A program made the translations under genes and the position numbers. Positions 37,157 to 46,214 of a DNA stretch of 50,510 nucleotides are shown here, in pieces. The first letter of the stretch is position 1. Each line of letters opens with the position of its first letter. The DNA lies in contig DATJNS010000358.1 in NCBI GenBank assembly GCA_035507915.1, positions 1 to 50,510 of the forward strand. Reading direction: 5' to 3'. The stretch comes from JACQAI01 sp035507915. GTDB lineage: Bacteria; Pseudomonadota; Alphaproteobacteria; Elsterales; Elsteraceae. The notes beneath the pieces were generated by a model. That model made no database searches. It had not been told where the DNA came from and saw only the letters and a list, made by a program, of their open reading frames with translations.

Positions 37157-37185
37157 CGAGCGGGGCGGGCCAGAAGGGCTGGCCT

Positions 37186-37214
37186 GCTATACGGGTTGCC
37201 CTGGTGGGCGTCAA
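37186..37214 (-). promoter_or_regulatory. Sigma-70-type promoter of the rhamnose operon
   Basis: TTGACG (five of six), 17 bp, TATAGC (four of six) on the minus strand, 30 bp ahead of the rfbC ATG. It is one of the best promoter matches in the window and would drive rfbC-rfbB-rfbD-rfbA and the GT2. Confidence 0.6.
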
Positions 37215-37305
37215 TTGCGCCGGGCTCGGGGCAACGCCGCGTTGCCGCGCCGCGGCACGGGGGCCGTTCCGCGGACTCGACCGGTTGCCGACGGCGAGGG
37301 CGGCC

Positions 37306-37467
37306 TCAGGAGCCCATCGTATGGAGCCAGGTCACCAGCGCGTAGAGGGCGTTGCCGAAGAAGCTGGCGGCGACCAGGGCAACGACGATGCGGAGGATCC
37401 AACTCTGGGCGCGGGTGATCTGAGGGCGGGCGATGTCGGTCCGGGTGATCTGAGTCTGGCTAATCAT
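37306..37467 (-). CDS. Small single-pass membrane protein (53 aa)
   Basis: An ATG frame of 53 residues. The N-terminal half is polar with a duplicated QITR unit (residues 6-9 and 16-19, encoded by a repeated 13-bp sequence 30 bp apart). The C-terminal half, WILRIVVALVAASFFGNALYALVTWL (about 23-48), is an excellent membrane helix, ending in a short HTMGS tail. No strong ribosome-binding site is seen. A CRP-like palindrome lies 35 bp upstream. I do not know a family. The clean amphipathic/helix layout suggests a genuine small gene, possibly a regulator or accessory of a transporter, but this is inference. Confidence 0.5.
   Translation of the reverse strand: MISQTQITRTDIARPQITRAQSWILRIVVALVAASFFGNALYALVTWLHTMGS
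37412..37454. repeat. Direct repeat of 13 bp inside the small membrane-protein gene
   Basis: CGGGTGATCTGAG occurs at 37412-37424 and again at 37442-37454, exactly 30 bp (ten codons) apart, producing the repeated QITR peptide. Confidence 0.7.
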
Positions 37468-37501
37468 GGCGGCAGGCTATCGGGCTCGCGGGAGAGGTGG
37501 C

Positions 37502-37517
37502 TGTGACGACAGTCACG
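37502..37517. promoter_or_regulatory. CRP/FNR-like palindromic operator
   Basis: TGTGA, six bases, TCACG matches the CRP consensus TGTGA-N6-TCACA in nine of ten conserved positions. The site is 35 bp upstream of the small membrane-protein ATG and about 100 bp past the 3' end of the MFS gene, in an AT-richer region. Binding by a CRP-family regulator is inferred. Confidence 0.5.
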
Positions 37518-37619
37518 TTTGTCATGAAGAAGTGAACGTTTGATTTGCGGTTTATTTGCGGCGAGCCTGAATAGGCAATGTCACAAAATTGATTCAGTGG
37601 CAACAGCGCCACAGCGGCC

Positions 37620-38984
37620 TCACCCCGCGCCCGACGCGCCCACCTCCTCCAAACGCCGGCCGGCCGGCTCGACGCCCCAGCCGGCGACCGCGACGATTTG
37701 AATCAGCAGCAGGCCGATCATCAGGCCGAGCACGCCGGCGACGCCGTAATGCCCGAACAGCGCGACCACCGCGAACGGCGACACGATCGTCGCGGCGCGT
37801 CCCAGAGTGTTGCAGATGCCGTTGCCGCGCAGCCTGAGCTCGGTCGGGAACAGCTCGGGCGTGTAGACCCCGAACAGCACCGCGACCTGGACGTAGATCG
37901 CGACGATCAGGCAGAAGCCGACGCCGAGCAGCAGCCCCGGCTCGGTGCTGACGAACGGATAGGCCGCGCCCAGCACGATGGTCGCCGCCGACGCCGCGAT
38001 GATGGTGCGGCGGCGGCCGAGCGCGTCGCACGCGAACGCGCCGATCGCGCAGCCGAGCGGCGACCCCAGCACGATCACGAGCGTGTAAGCGAACGACTGG
38101 GTGACGCTGAGGCCCTGCTTGACGAAGAAGGTCGGCAGCCACACGACGAAACCGAAGATCAGGGTATTGACCACGATCAGGACGATCGAGCCGACCACCA
38201 GGCTCGCCAGCAGCGGCGGCCGAAACAGCGCGCCGAGGGGCCGGATCGAGGGCGCCGCGGCGGCGGGCGCGGGCGGCGGCAGCGACCCGCCCGCGGGCAG
38301 CGCCTTGGCGGCCTCGGCCTCGATCGCCTGGAGCAGCGCCTCGGCGGCGTCGTTGCGGCCCTGGGCCTCGAGCCAGCGCGGCGACTCGGGCAGGTTCTTG
38401 CGCAGATACCAGACGATCAGCGCGCCGACGCCGGCGAGCACGAACATCGGACGCCAGCCGAACGTCGGGATGGTCGCGGTGCCGATCAGCGCGGTCGCCG
38501 GCAGGCCCGACACCACGATCAAGGCCATGAAGGCGAGCCAGCGCCCGCGCGTGCGCGGCGGCACGAACTCGGTCACGGTCGAGTAGCCGACCACGATCTC
38601 GGCGCCGAGCCCGAGCCCCATCACGAAGCGCAGCGCGTTGAGCACGCCCATGTCGGGCGCGAAGGCGGCGGCCAGCGAGGCGAGACCGAAGATCATCAGG
38701 TTGAACTGGTAGGTGAAACGCCGGCCGAAGCGGTCGCCGAGGAATCCCGCGACCAGGGCGCCGATCGTCATGCCGAGGAAGGTCAGCGAGATGAACTGGG
38801 CGTTCTGCGCCAGGGTCGAGAAGCCGCTCTGGACGGTCGAGCCCAGCACGGTGGCGCCGACATAGAGGTCGTAGCCGTCGAAGAACATGCCGGCGCCGAC
38901 CAACCCGAAGATGCGGCGGTGGAACGCCGAGATCGGCAGCCGGTCGAGCCGCGCGCCCGCGTTCACGATAATGGTCTGTGCCAT
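37620..38984 (-). CDS. MFS transporter, sugar/aromatic-acid porter type
   Basis: The 454-residue carrier has twelve predicted membrane helices in two halves, split by a charged/Pro-Ala-rich loop (about residues 205-250). GFLGDRFGRRFTYQ after helix 2 is the MFS signature A motif; GYDLYVGATVLGS in helix 1 resembles AAHS and phosphate/sugar-porter groups; ESPRWLEAQGR and PTELRLRGNGICNTLGR are the corresponding cytoplasmic signatures. The substrate is a guess (sugar, aromatic acid or other organic anion). Its ATG is divergent from the fatty-acid desaturase, 182 bp away. Confidence 0.88.
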   Translation of the reverse strand: MAQTIIVNAGARLDRLPISAFHRRIFGLVGAGMFFDGYDLYVGATVLGSTVQSGFSTLAQNAQFISLTFLGMTIGALVAGFLGDRFGRRFTYQFNLMIFGLASLAAAFAPDMGVLNALRFVMGLGLGAEIVVGYSTVTEFVPPRTRGRWLAFMALIVVSGLPATALIGTATIPTFGWRPMFVLAGVGALIVWYLRKNLPESPRWLEAQGRNDAAEALLQAIEAEAAKALPAGGSLPPPAPAAAAPSIRPLGALFRPPLLASLVVGSIVLIVVNTLIFGFVVWLPTFFVKQGLSVTQSFAYTLVIVLGSPLGCAIGAFACDALGRRRTIIAASAATIVLGAAYPFVSTEPGLLLGVGFCLIVAIYVQVAVLFGVYTPELFPTELRLRGNGICNTLGRAATIVSPFAVVALFGHYGVAGVLGLMIGLLLIQIVAVAGWGVEPAGRRLEEVGASGAG

Positions 38985-39101
38985 GCGTTCCCTGCCCCTC
39001 CGTCGATTGTTGGCACCAGGAATAGCCCAACCGGCCGGGCCGATCGAGCATGCCGGCGTCGGCGCGCGGCGCTACGCCACGCTGGCGCGCGCTCGCGCCG
39101 C

Positions 39102-39130
39102 TTGACCGGAGCGCCCGCGATCCCTATCCC
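39102..39130 (+). promoter_or_regulatory. Putative promoter of the desaturase gene
   Basis: TTGACC (five of six), 17 bp, TATCCC (three of six), 37 bp before the GTG start at 39167. It lies within the frame extension from 39050, supporting the later start. Confidence 0.4.
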
Positions 39131-39166
39131 TTCGCCAGCGATCTGCCGCGACCGGGAAGGGATGGC

Positions 39167-40201
39167 GTGTTGGTCGGTTCCGCACCCCCTGTCGTCCGCG
39201 CCGGTCGTCCGTGGCGCGACATCGTCGCGCCCTATGCGCGGCCGGACGCCGTGCGCGGCCTGGTACAGCTCCTCAACACGGGCGGACCCTTCCTGGCGCT
39301 CGCCGGGCTCATGCTCTACGGCCTCAACGAGGACGTGTGGGCCGCGCTCGGGCTCGCGGTGCCGGCGGCGGCGTTCCTGGTCAGGCTGTTCGCGATCCAG
39401 CACGATTGCGGCCACGGCTCGTTCTTCCGCTCGCCGCGCGCCAACGACCGGCTGGGCCGGGTGCTCGGCATCTTCACGCTGACGCCGTACGCATCATGGC
39501 GCAAAGCCCACGCCATGCATCACGCGACCTCGGGCAACCTCGACCGGCGCGGTACCGGCGACATCACCACCCTGACGGTGCGCGAATATCTCTCGTGCGG
39601 GGTATGGCGGCGCTTCCTCTATCGGGTCTACCGCAACCCGTTCGTGCTGTTCGGCGTCGGCCCGGCGTTCCAATTCCTGATCCGCCACCGGATTCCGCGC
39701 GGTCATCCGCTGCGCGACCGGCAGGAATGGATCAGCGTGCTCGGCACCAACGCCGCGATCGCCGGCAAGACCGTGGCGGCGGCCCTCCTCGTCGGCCTGT
39801 GGCCGGCGCTGCTCGGCTATCTGGCGATCGTCGTGATCGCGGCGGCGATCGGGGTCTGGCTGTTCTACATCCAGCATCAGTTCGAGGACACCTATTGGGC
39901 CGGCGACGCGAACTGGGATTTCCACGCCGCGGCGCTCGAGGGCAGCTCGTTCTACGACCTGCCGAAGTTCCTGCACTGGCTGACCGGCTCGATCGGCTTC
40001 CACCACATCCACCATTTGTCGAGCCGCATCCCGAACTACCGCCTGCGCGAATGCTTCGAGCAGAACCCCGAGCTGCACCGCGTCCGGCGGCTCGGCCTGT
40101 GGGAGAGCCTGAAGTGTGTGCGCCTGGCGCTGTGGGACGAGGAGCGCGGCAGCCTGATGTCGTTCGGCCAGATGCGCCGGACGCTGCGCCGCGCCGCCTG
40201 A
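39167..40201 (+). CDS. Fatty acid desaturase (membrane di-iron)
   Basis: I start at GTG 39167, which follows GGGAAGG by 6 bp and a possible promoter; the ATG at 39050 adds 39 residues that look non-coding. The 344-residue protein has the three His boxes of membrane desaturases: HDCGH (79-83), HAMHH (115-119) and HHIHH near residue 280 (IGFHHIHHLSS), which bind two irons. Several hydrophobic segments span the membrane. The box spacing and QHQFEDTYW resemble omega-6/delta-12 acyl-lipid desaturases of bacteria and plants. It would insert a double bond in membrane acyl chains using ferredoxin or cytochrome-type electrons. Confidence 0.9.
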   Translation: MLVGSAPPVVRAGRPWRDIVAPYARPDAVRGLVQLLNTGGPFLALAGLMLYGLNEDVWAALGLAVPAAAFLVRLFAIQHDCGHGSFFRSPRANDRLGRVLGIFTLTPYASWRKAHAMHHATSGNLDRRGTGDITTLTVREYLSCGVWRRFLYRVYRNPFVLFGVGPAFQFLIRHRIPRGHPLRDRQEWISVLGTNAAIAGKTVAAALLVGLWPALLGYLAIVVIAAAIGVWLFYIQHQFEDTYWAGDANWDFHAAALEGSSFYDLPKFLHWLTGSIGFHHIHHLSSRIPNYRLRECFEQNPELHRVRRLGLWESLKCVRLALWDEERGSLMSFGQMRRTLRRAA

Positions 40202-40225
40202 GCCCGCGCCGATCAGGAGGCCACG

Positions 40226-40483
40226 ATGCCCTATTTCGTGAAATGGCAGCTCCACGGGCGGGACACCGTGCTGAGCAGCAAGACCGCCTACGCGGAGCAG
40301 GCCGCGGCGATGGATTTCGCCTGCGGCGCGCTCAGCCAGAAGCCGCGCGACATCTGGATCGAGGACGAGCGCGGCAAGCGGGTCGGCGACGAGCTCCAGA
40401 TCATCCGGCATTGCACCAAGCCGGTGAAGGTCACGGCCGTCCGCCCGCCGGCGCGCCGTCGAAGCCGCACCACCGCCGGCTGA
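40226..40483 (+). CDS. Small conserved-looking cytoplasmic protein (85 aa)
   Basis: A very good ribosome-binding site (AGGAGG, 6 bp spacing) precedes the ATG, so this is a real gene. The 85 residues (MPYFVKWQLHGRDTV..) form a likely small alpha/beta domain with a central DIWIEDERGKRVGDELQI and a basic tail (RPPARRRSR). No family recognised. It follows the desaturase by 24 bp and may be its operon partner. Confidence 0.75.
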   Translation: MPYFVKWQLHGRDTVLSSKTAYAEQAAAMDFACGALSQKPRDIWIEDERGKRVGDELQIIRHCTKPVKVTAVRPPARRRSRTTAG

Positions 40484-40510
40484 CGGCAGCCGCGGCGCGC
40501 GGCGCGCCCG

Positions 40511-42202
<1,692 letters not shown>

Positions 42203-42275
42203 GAGCATCCTCCCTCGGACGCTATATAGCCGACGCGTCCGGCCTGTCCAACCGGGCCGACGGCCGCGCGGCCGG

Positions 42276-42782
42276 CTAGCGCGGCCCGGTGGCCGCGACG
42301 AAGTCGGGGATGTCGGTGCTCGGGTTCTTGGCCGGCACGTCGAAGAACATCTCGGCGACCCAGCCGCGGTGGTAGCTGCCGTGATTGACCACGTGGGTCA
42401 GGATGTCGGCGCGCGTCATGGCGCCCGCGACGCCCGAGATGAACCTGAAGTTCACGACCTGATCGAGCGCGGCGTCGGATTGCGCCGCGGCGTAATCGGC
42501 ATACCAGCGGTGCGCCGCCTGCTGGACCTCCCACAGCTCGGCCAGGTCGCTGTGCAGCAGCAGATTGCGCGCCGAGAAGCCGTGATCGCGCCCCTCGAGG
42601 TGGGCCTGCCACACCCGGTCGATCAGATAATTGTGGTTCAAGGTGCCGAGGATGGTCTTGAACAGCGTCCGGCGCTCCTTGGTCGCCTCGCCGGGCGGCA
42701 GGGCCGCGACCGCGTCGAAGGTCAGCTTGTCGGCCCAGGCGCGATACTGGATGAGCCTGCGGATCGCGCGTGCGTCTGCCAT
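42276..42782 (-). CDS. DinB family metal-binding protein
   Basis: From ATG 42782, a 168-residue four-helix-bundle protein. The metal-site His triad is complete: His50 (TLNHNYLIDRVW), His134 and His138 (HVVNHGSYHRGW). DinB/YfiT-like proteins bind a divalent metal (often Zn or Ni); many act as thiol-S-transferases with mycothiol, bacillithiol or glutathione, but most remain uncharacterised. It is divergently transcribed from the MerB-like selenoprotein gene (128 bp between starts), which is notable because both are metal/thiol-related; a functional link is speculation. Confidence 0.88.
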   Translation of the reverse strand: MADARAIRRLIQYRAWADKLTFDAVAALPPGEATKERRTLFKTILGTLNHNYLIDRVWQAHLEGRDHGFSARNLLLHSDLAELWEVQQAAHRWYADYAAAQSDAALDQVVNFRFISGVAGAMTRADILTHVVNHGSYHRGWVAEMFFDVPAKNPSTDIPDFVAATGPR

Positions 42783-42836
42783 GGTCGCCCCCTCATGCCC
42801 GAGACGAGTTTCCCCGAGACCGAGCATAGCGCAGAT

Positions 42837-42866
42837 TTGCTCGCCGGCGCGCGGACGCGCTAGCAT
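42837..42866 (+). promoter_or_regulatory. Possible promoter of the MerB-like gene
   Basis: TTGCTC (four of six including TTG), 18 bp, TAGCAT (four of six) ending 44 bp before ATG 42911. No MerR-type operator was recognised. Confidence 0.3.
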
Positions 42867-42910
42867 GGCGTCGGCGCGGGCCGCCCGCGCAGCCCGCGTG
42901 GGAGGATCGG

Positions 42911-43615
42911 ATGCCGGAGCCGACCGAGCTCGATCGGACGTACGACTTCATCCTGCGCGCCTTCGTCGCCGACGGCACGGCGCCGCACTTCACTGCGATC
43001 GCCCGCCATTTCGGCGTGTCGCCCGACGAAGGCCGGCGGCGCCTGCACGCGCTGATGGAAGCCGGCCTGCCGAACTGGCTGTTTCCGAGCACCGACCTGA
43101 TCGCGTCGTTCGCACCGTTCAACAACCTGCCGACCCAGTACCGGATCAGCGTCGACGGCCAACAGAGATGGTTCGCACAATGCGGCCTCGAGTCACTGGC
43201 GATGACCTGGATGTTCCCCGGCAAGACGGTGGTCGTGGACGCGCCGTGCCTGGACTGCGGCGAGCCGCTGCGCGTGGCCGTGCGCGACGGCGCGATCGAG
43301 GGCGCGGAGCCGCGCGGCATCTGGTTCTACGTCGACGTGCCGTTTCGCGCGTGGCGCACCGATCTGCCGTTCTCGTGAAGCCGCATGAATCTCTTCCGGT
43401 CGGAAGAGCATGCACGGCACTGGTCGGGGTTCCGTCAAGAAGCGGCGGCGGGGCTGCTGTCGCTGGCCGACGCCATGGCGGTGATGAGCACGCCGCGGCA
43501 TCGCGACCGGCTGAGCGGCCGATACGTATCGTCGGCGCCGTCGAGCGCGCCGGCGTTCCTCGAGCGCCTGAAGGCGATCTCGCGCAACGATCCGTTCTGG
43601 GCGCCGCCCGGTTGA
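42911..43615 (+). CDS. MerB-like (alkylmercury lyase family) protein, putative selenoprotein with in-frame TGA as Sec156
   Basis: I read this as one 234-residue protein. A strong GGAGG precedes ATG 42911. Residues about 10-58 are a winged-helix domain, 70-135 the MerB core with FAQCGLESL: Cys91 aligns with E. coli MerB Cys96 and Glu94 with its Asp99. CLDCG (113-117) follows. At 43376-43378 a TGA stands between ..LPFS and SRMNLFRSEEHARHW; E. coli MerB has ..SFCCHVHFFASVPTAEDW here, so the TGA falls exactly on catalytic Cys159. The same frame continues through ADAMAVM to the stop at 43613-43615, the conserved MerB C-terminus. A SECIS-like stem-loop follows the TGA. MerB cleaves carbon-mercury bonds; Sec could bind Hg strongly. 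The alternatives are two separate genes or a nonsense mutation, but SECIS geometry and alignment favour Sec. Substrate is unproven. Confidence 0.8.
43380..43418 (+). promoter_or_regulatory. Bacterial SECIS-like stem-loop
   Basis: Directly after the in-frame TGA the RNA can fold as three stacked helices. GCC (43380-43382) pairs with GGC (43416-43418). GCATG (43383-43387) pairs with CATGC (43409-43413). CTCTTCC (43391-43397) pairs perfectly with GGAAGAG (43402-43408). A 3-nt AAU bulge (43388-43390) lies on the 5' side. The apical loop is GGUC (43398-43401), beginning 20 nt past the TGA. E. coli fdhF SECIS has the same GGUC loop at +19 to +22 and a bulged U on its 5' side, the features bound by SelB. 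This is structure read by eye. Confidence 0.75.
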
Positions 43616-43640
43616 GCGTCCCGAGCGCGGAGGCGCCAAC

Positions 43641-44453
43641 GTGACCGATCCGACCGACATCCTGGTGACCGACAGCATCACGCGGCTCGACGCGCCGCGC
43701 GGCAAGGTGATCGTCGCGGCGTCGCACGGCGCGATCTACGCCGCCTATCTGGCGGCGCGCTCGGGCGGGCGCGCCGTCATCCTCAACGACGCGTCGGTCG
43801 GCCGCGACGCCGCCGGGATCTCCGGCCTCGCCTATCTCGCCGGGTTCGGCATGCCGGCGGCGACCGTCGCGCACGACAGCGCGCACATCGGCGACGGCGC
43901 CGACATGCTGGCGCGCGGGCGCATCAGCCACGTCAACGCGCCGGCCGAGGCGCTCGGGGTCGCACCCGGGCAGAGCTGCCGCGTCGCGGCCGCGCGGCTC
44001 CGCGCGGCGCGCGCGCAAACCCTCGACGTGCCGAGCCTCGACGAGACGCGCAGCCTGCTCGATCGCGGACCGCCGGCCGTGTGGGGCATCGACTCGGCGT
44101 CGCTGGCAAAGCCCGAGGACGACGGCACGATCCTGGTCACCGGCTCGCACGGCGCGCTGCTGGGCGGCAAGCCGGAGACCGCGCTCAAGGCGAGCCCGCG
44201 CGCGGCGCTGTTCAGCGACGCCGGCGGCGGCCCCGACGGCGCCGGCACGTCGCGCCTGCCGGTGCTCGCCGCGCGCGGCGTCGCCGCGGCCACCGTGTCG
44301 GCCGCGAGCGCGCGCATCGGCGACGCCAAGTCGCTCTATCACGACGGCGTGATCAGCCACGTCAACACGGTCGCCGCGCAAGCCGGCGCGCGGCCCGGCA
44401 TGACGACCCGGCAGTTCGTCGCGCTGTTCTTGGACAAGGAGACCCATCGATGA
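43641..44453 (+). CDS. Two-repeat protein of unknown function (270 aa)
   Basis: The GTG start follows GGAGG at 43641. The protein consists of two related halves. The first (about 20-120) reads GKVIVAASHGAIYAAYLA..AVILNDASVGRDAAGISGLAYLAGFGMPAATVAHDSAHIGDGADMLARGRISHVN. The second (about 160-265) reads GTILVTGSHGALLGG..AALFSDAGGGPDGAGTSRLPVLAARGVAAATVSAASARIGDAKSLYHDGVISHVN. Both carry SHGA, D-x(9)-G-x(3)-L, ATV, ARIGD/AHIGD and G-x-ISHVN blocks, consistent with gene duplication. No signal, no membrane segment. I do not recognise the family. It overlaps the ThDP enzyme by 4 bp (ATGA), so it probably works with it. Confidence 0.75.
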   Translation: MTDPTDILVTDSITRLDAPRGKVIVAASHGAIYAAYLAARSGGRAVILNDASVGRDAAGISGLAYLAGFGMPAATVAHDSAHIGDGADMLARGRISHVNAPAEALGVAPGQSCRVAAARLRAARAQTLDVPSLDETRSLLDRGPPAVWGIDSASLAKPEDDGTILVTGSHGALLGGKPETALKASPRAALFSDAGGGPDGAGTSRLPVLAARGVAAATVSAASARIGDAKSLYHDGVISHVNTVAAQAGARPGMTTRQFVALFLDKETHR

Positions 44454-46204
44454 CGACGCCAGCCGCGAGCAACCGGCCGAGCGGCCGCATGACGGGCGGA
44501 CGGGCCCTCGCCGAGATGCTCCGGCTGCACGAGGTCGGCCCCATGTTCGGCATGGGCGGCTTCCAGCTGCTGCCGTTCTACGAAGCGGTGCGCGCCCTCG
44601 GCCTGCGCCACCATCTGATCAACGACGAGCGCTGCGGCGCCTTTGCGGCGGATGCCTACGCGCGGACCACCAACCGTCCCGGCGTGTGCGACGGCACGCT
44701 CGGCCCGGGCGCCACCAACCTGGTGACCGCGCTGGTCGAATCGCTGAACGCCGGCGTTCCCGTGATCGCCCTCACGGGCGACTCGCACCGGCTGCATTCC
44801 TGGAAGAACATGACCCAGGAGAGCCGCCAACTCGACATCCTGCGCCCCGCCGTGAAGGAGGTGATCCGCATCGAGATGGCCGAGCGCATCCCCGAGCTGG
44901 TGCGCCGGGCGTTCGCGGTGGCGACCTCGGGGCGCGCCGGACCGGTCGTGCTCGACGTGCCGGAAGACGTCTGCCATGCCCAGCTCGAGTTCGGCGCCGA
45001 TGCGTTCTGGGTCGATCCGGCGACCTTGACCTACCCGGCGCGGCGTGCGCGCCCCGCCGCCGACGACCTGCAGCGCGCCGCGACCCTGCTGGCCGACGCC
45101 AAGCGCCCGCTCATCCTCGCCGGCGGCGGCGTCCATCTGTCGGACGCGGCGACCGCGCTCACCCAGTTCGCCGAGCACCTCTCGATTCCGGTCGCCCACA
45201 CCTTGAGCGGCAAGGGCGCGATCGCCTGCACGCATCCGCTCGCGGTCGGGCTGTTCGGCCGCTACAGCCGGTTCGCCAACGAGCTGATGGAGCGCGCCGA
45301 CTGTCTGCTCGTGATCGGCTGCAAGCTGGGCGAGATCGCGACCAAGCGCTACACGCTCCCCTCGCCGGCCGTGAAGCTGATCCACCTCGACATCGCGCCG
45401 GAGGAGTTCGGGCGCACGACGCGCGCCGACGTCGCGCTGTGGGGCGATGCGCAAGCGAGCCTGTTCGACCTCGCGACGGCGCTCGGCGCCACGCTGGTCG
45501 GCCAGCGGCCCCAGCGGCCCGATTATCTGCGCGAGGTCGACGAGCGCCGGAAGGCGTGGCTCGCCGAGGCGATGCCGCGCTACCGCTCCGACGAGCGGCC
45601 GATCGACATGGCGCGCCTGATCGACGCGCTCAACCGCCGGCTGCCGGCCGACGGCATCCTGGTCGCCGACGGCGGCTTCGCGGCGCACTGGGCCGGGCTG
45701 TTCTTCGACACCAAGGCCCCCGGGCGCGGCTTCATCGCCGACCGCGGTCTCGCCTCGATCGGCTACGGCCTGCCGGGCGCGCTGGGCGCGCAGCTCGCCC
45801 GGCCGTCGGCGCCGGTCGTCGGACTGACCGGCGACGGCGGCCTCAACATGGTGATCGGCGAGATCGAGACGGCGCGCCGCACCGGCGCGAACTTCACCCT
45901 GATGGTCGTCAACAACGCGGCGTCGGGCTACGTCAAGGCGCTGCAGCACGCGATGTATGGCAAGGGCAACTACCAGTCGAGCGACCTGGTCGAGACCAAC
46001 TACGCCGAGGTGGCGCGCGCGTTCGGCTGCCGCGGCATCCGGGTCGAGGATCCCGCCGCGCTCGACGAGGCGGTGGCGATCGGAATCACGGAACGCGATC
46101 GGCCGACCGTGATCGACGTGGTGGTGACGCGCGATCCCGCGCGCATGCTGCCCGCCGCCGACAATCGCGCGCTCCAGGTCAAGCCGGGCGACCGTCCGGT
46201 CTGA
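44450..46204 (+). CDS. Thiamine diphosphate-dependent enzyme, acetolactate synthase-like
   Basis: A 584-residue enzyme of the ThDP superfamily. Residues 1-180 are the Pyr domain with NDERCGAFAADAYAR, where Glu60 is the ThDP-activating glutamate. The central domain (about 200-345) has RPLILAGGGVHLSDAA. The PP domain (about 385-565) has GLTGDGGLNMVIGEIETARRTGANFTLMVVNN, the GDG-x(n)-N metal/diphosphate motif. It resembles acetolactate synthase large subunit, benzoylformate decarboxylase and related decarboxylase/carboligase enzymes; the reaction is not predictable from motif alone. It starts inside the preceding gene and precedes an SDR by 10 bp, so a shared catabolic route is likely. Confidence 0.9.
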   Translation: MTTPAASNRPSGRMTGGRALAEMLRLHEVGPMFGMGGFQLLPFYEAVRALGLRHHLINDERCGAFAADAYARTTNRPGVCDGTLGPGATNLVTALVESLNAGVPVIALTGDSHRLHSWKNMTQESRQLDILRPAVKEVIRIEMAERIPELVRRAFAVATSGRAGPVVLDVPEDVCHAQLEFGADAFWVDPATLTYPARRARPAADDLQRAATLLADAKRPLILAGGGVHLSDAATALTQFAEHLSIPVAHTLSGKGAIACTHPLAVGLFGRYSRFANELMERADCLLVIGCKLGEIATKRYTLPSPAVKLIHLDIAPEEFGRTTRADVALWGDAQASLFDLATALGATLVGQRPQRPDYLREVDERRKAWLAEAMPRYRSDERPIDMARLIDALNRRLPADGILVADGGFAAHWAGLFFDTKAPGRGFIADRGLASIGYGLPGALGAQLARPSAPVVGLTGDGGLNMVIGEIETARRTGANFTLMVVNNAASGYVKALQHAMYGKGNYQSSDLVETNYAEVARAFGCRGIRVEDPAALDEAVAIGITERDRPTVIDVVVTRDPARMLPAADNRALQVKPGDRPV

Positions 46205-46214
46205 GCGCCGCGCG

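Noticed and set aside
39050..39166. Upstream ATG for the desaturase
   Set aside because: Residues are non-conserved in type, and a promoter-like pair lies inside this stretch, so GTG 39167 is preferred.
43385..43615. Second half of the MerB-like locus as an independent 76-residue gene
   Set aside because: No ribosome-binding site before the ATG, and the sequence is the C-terminal half of the MerB family continuing in the same frame.
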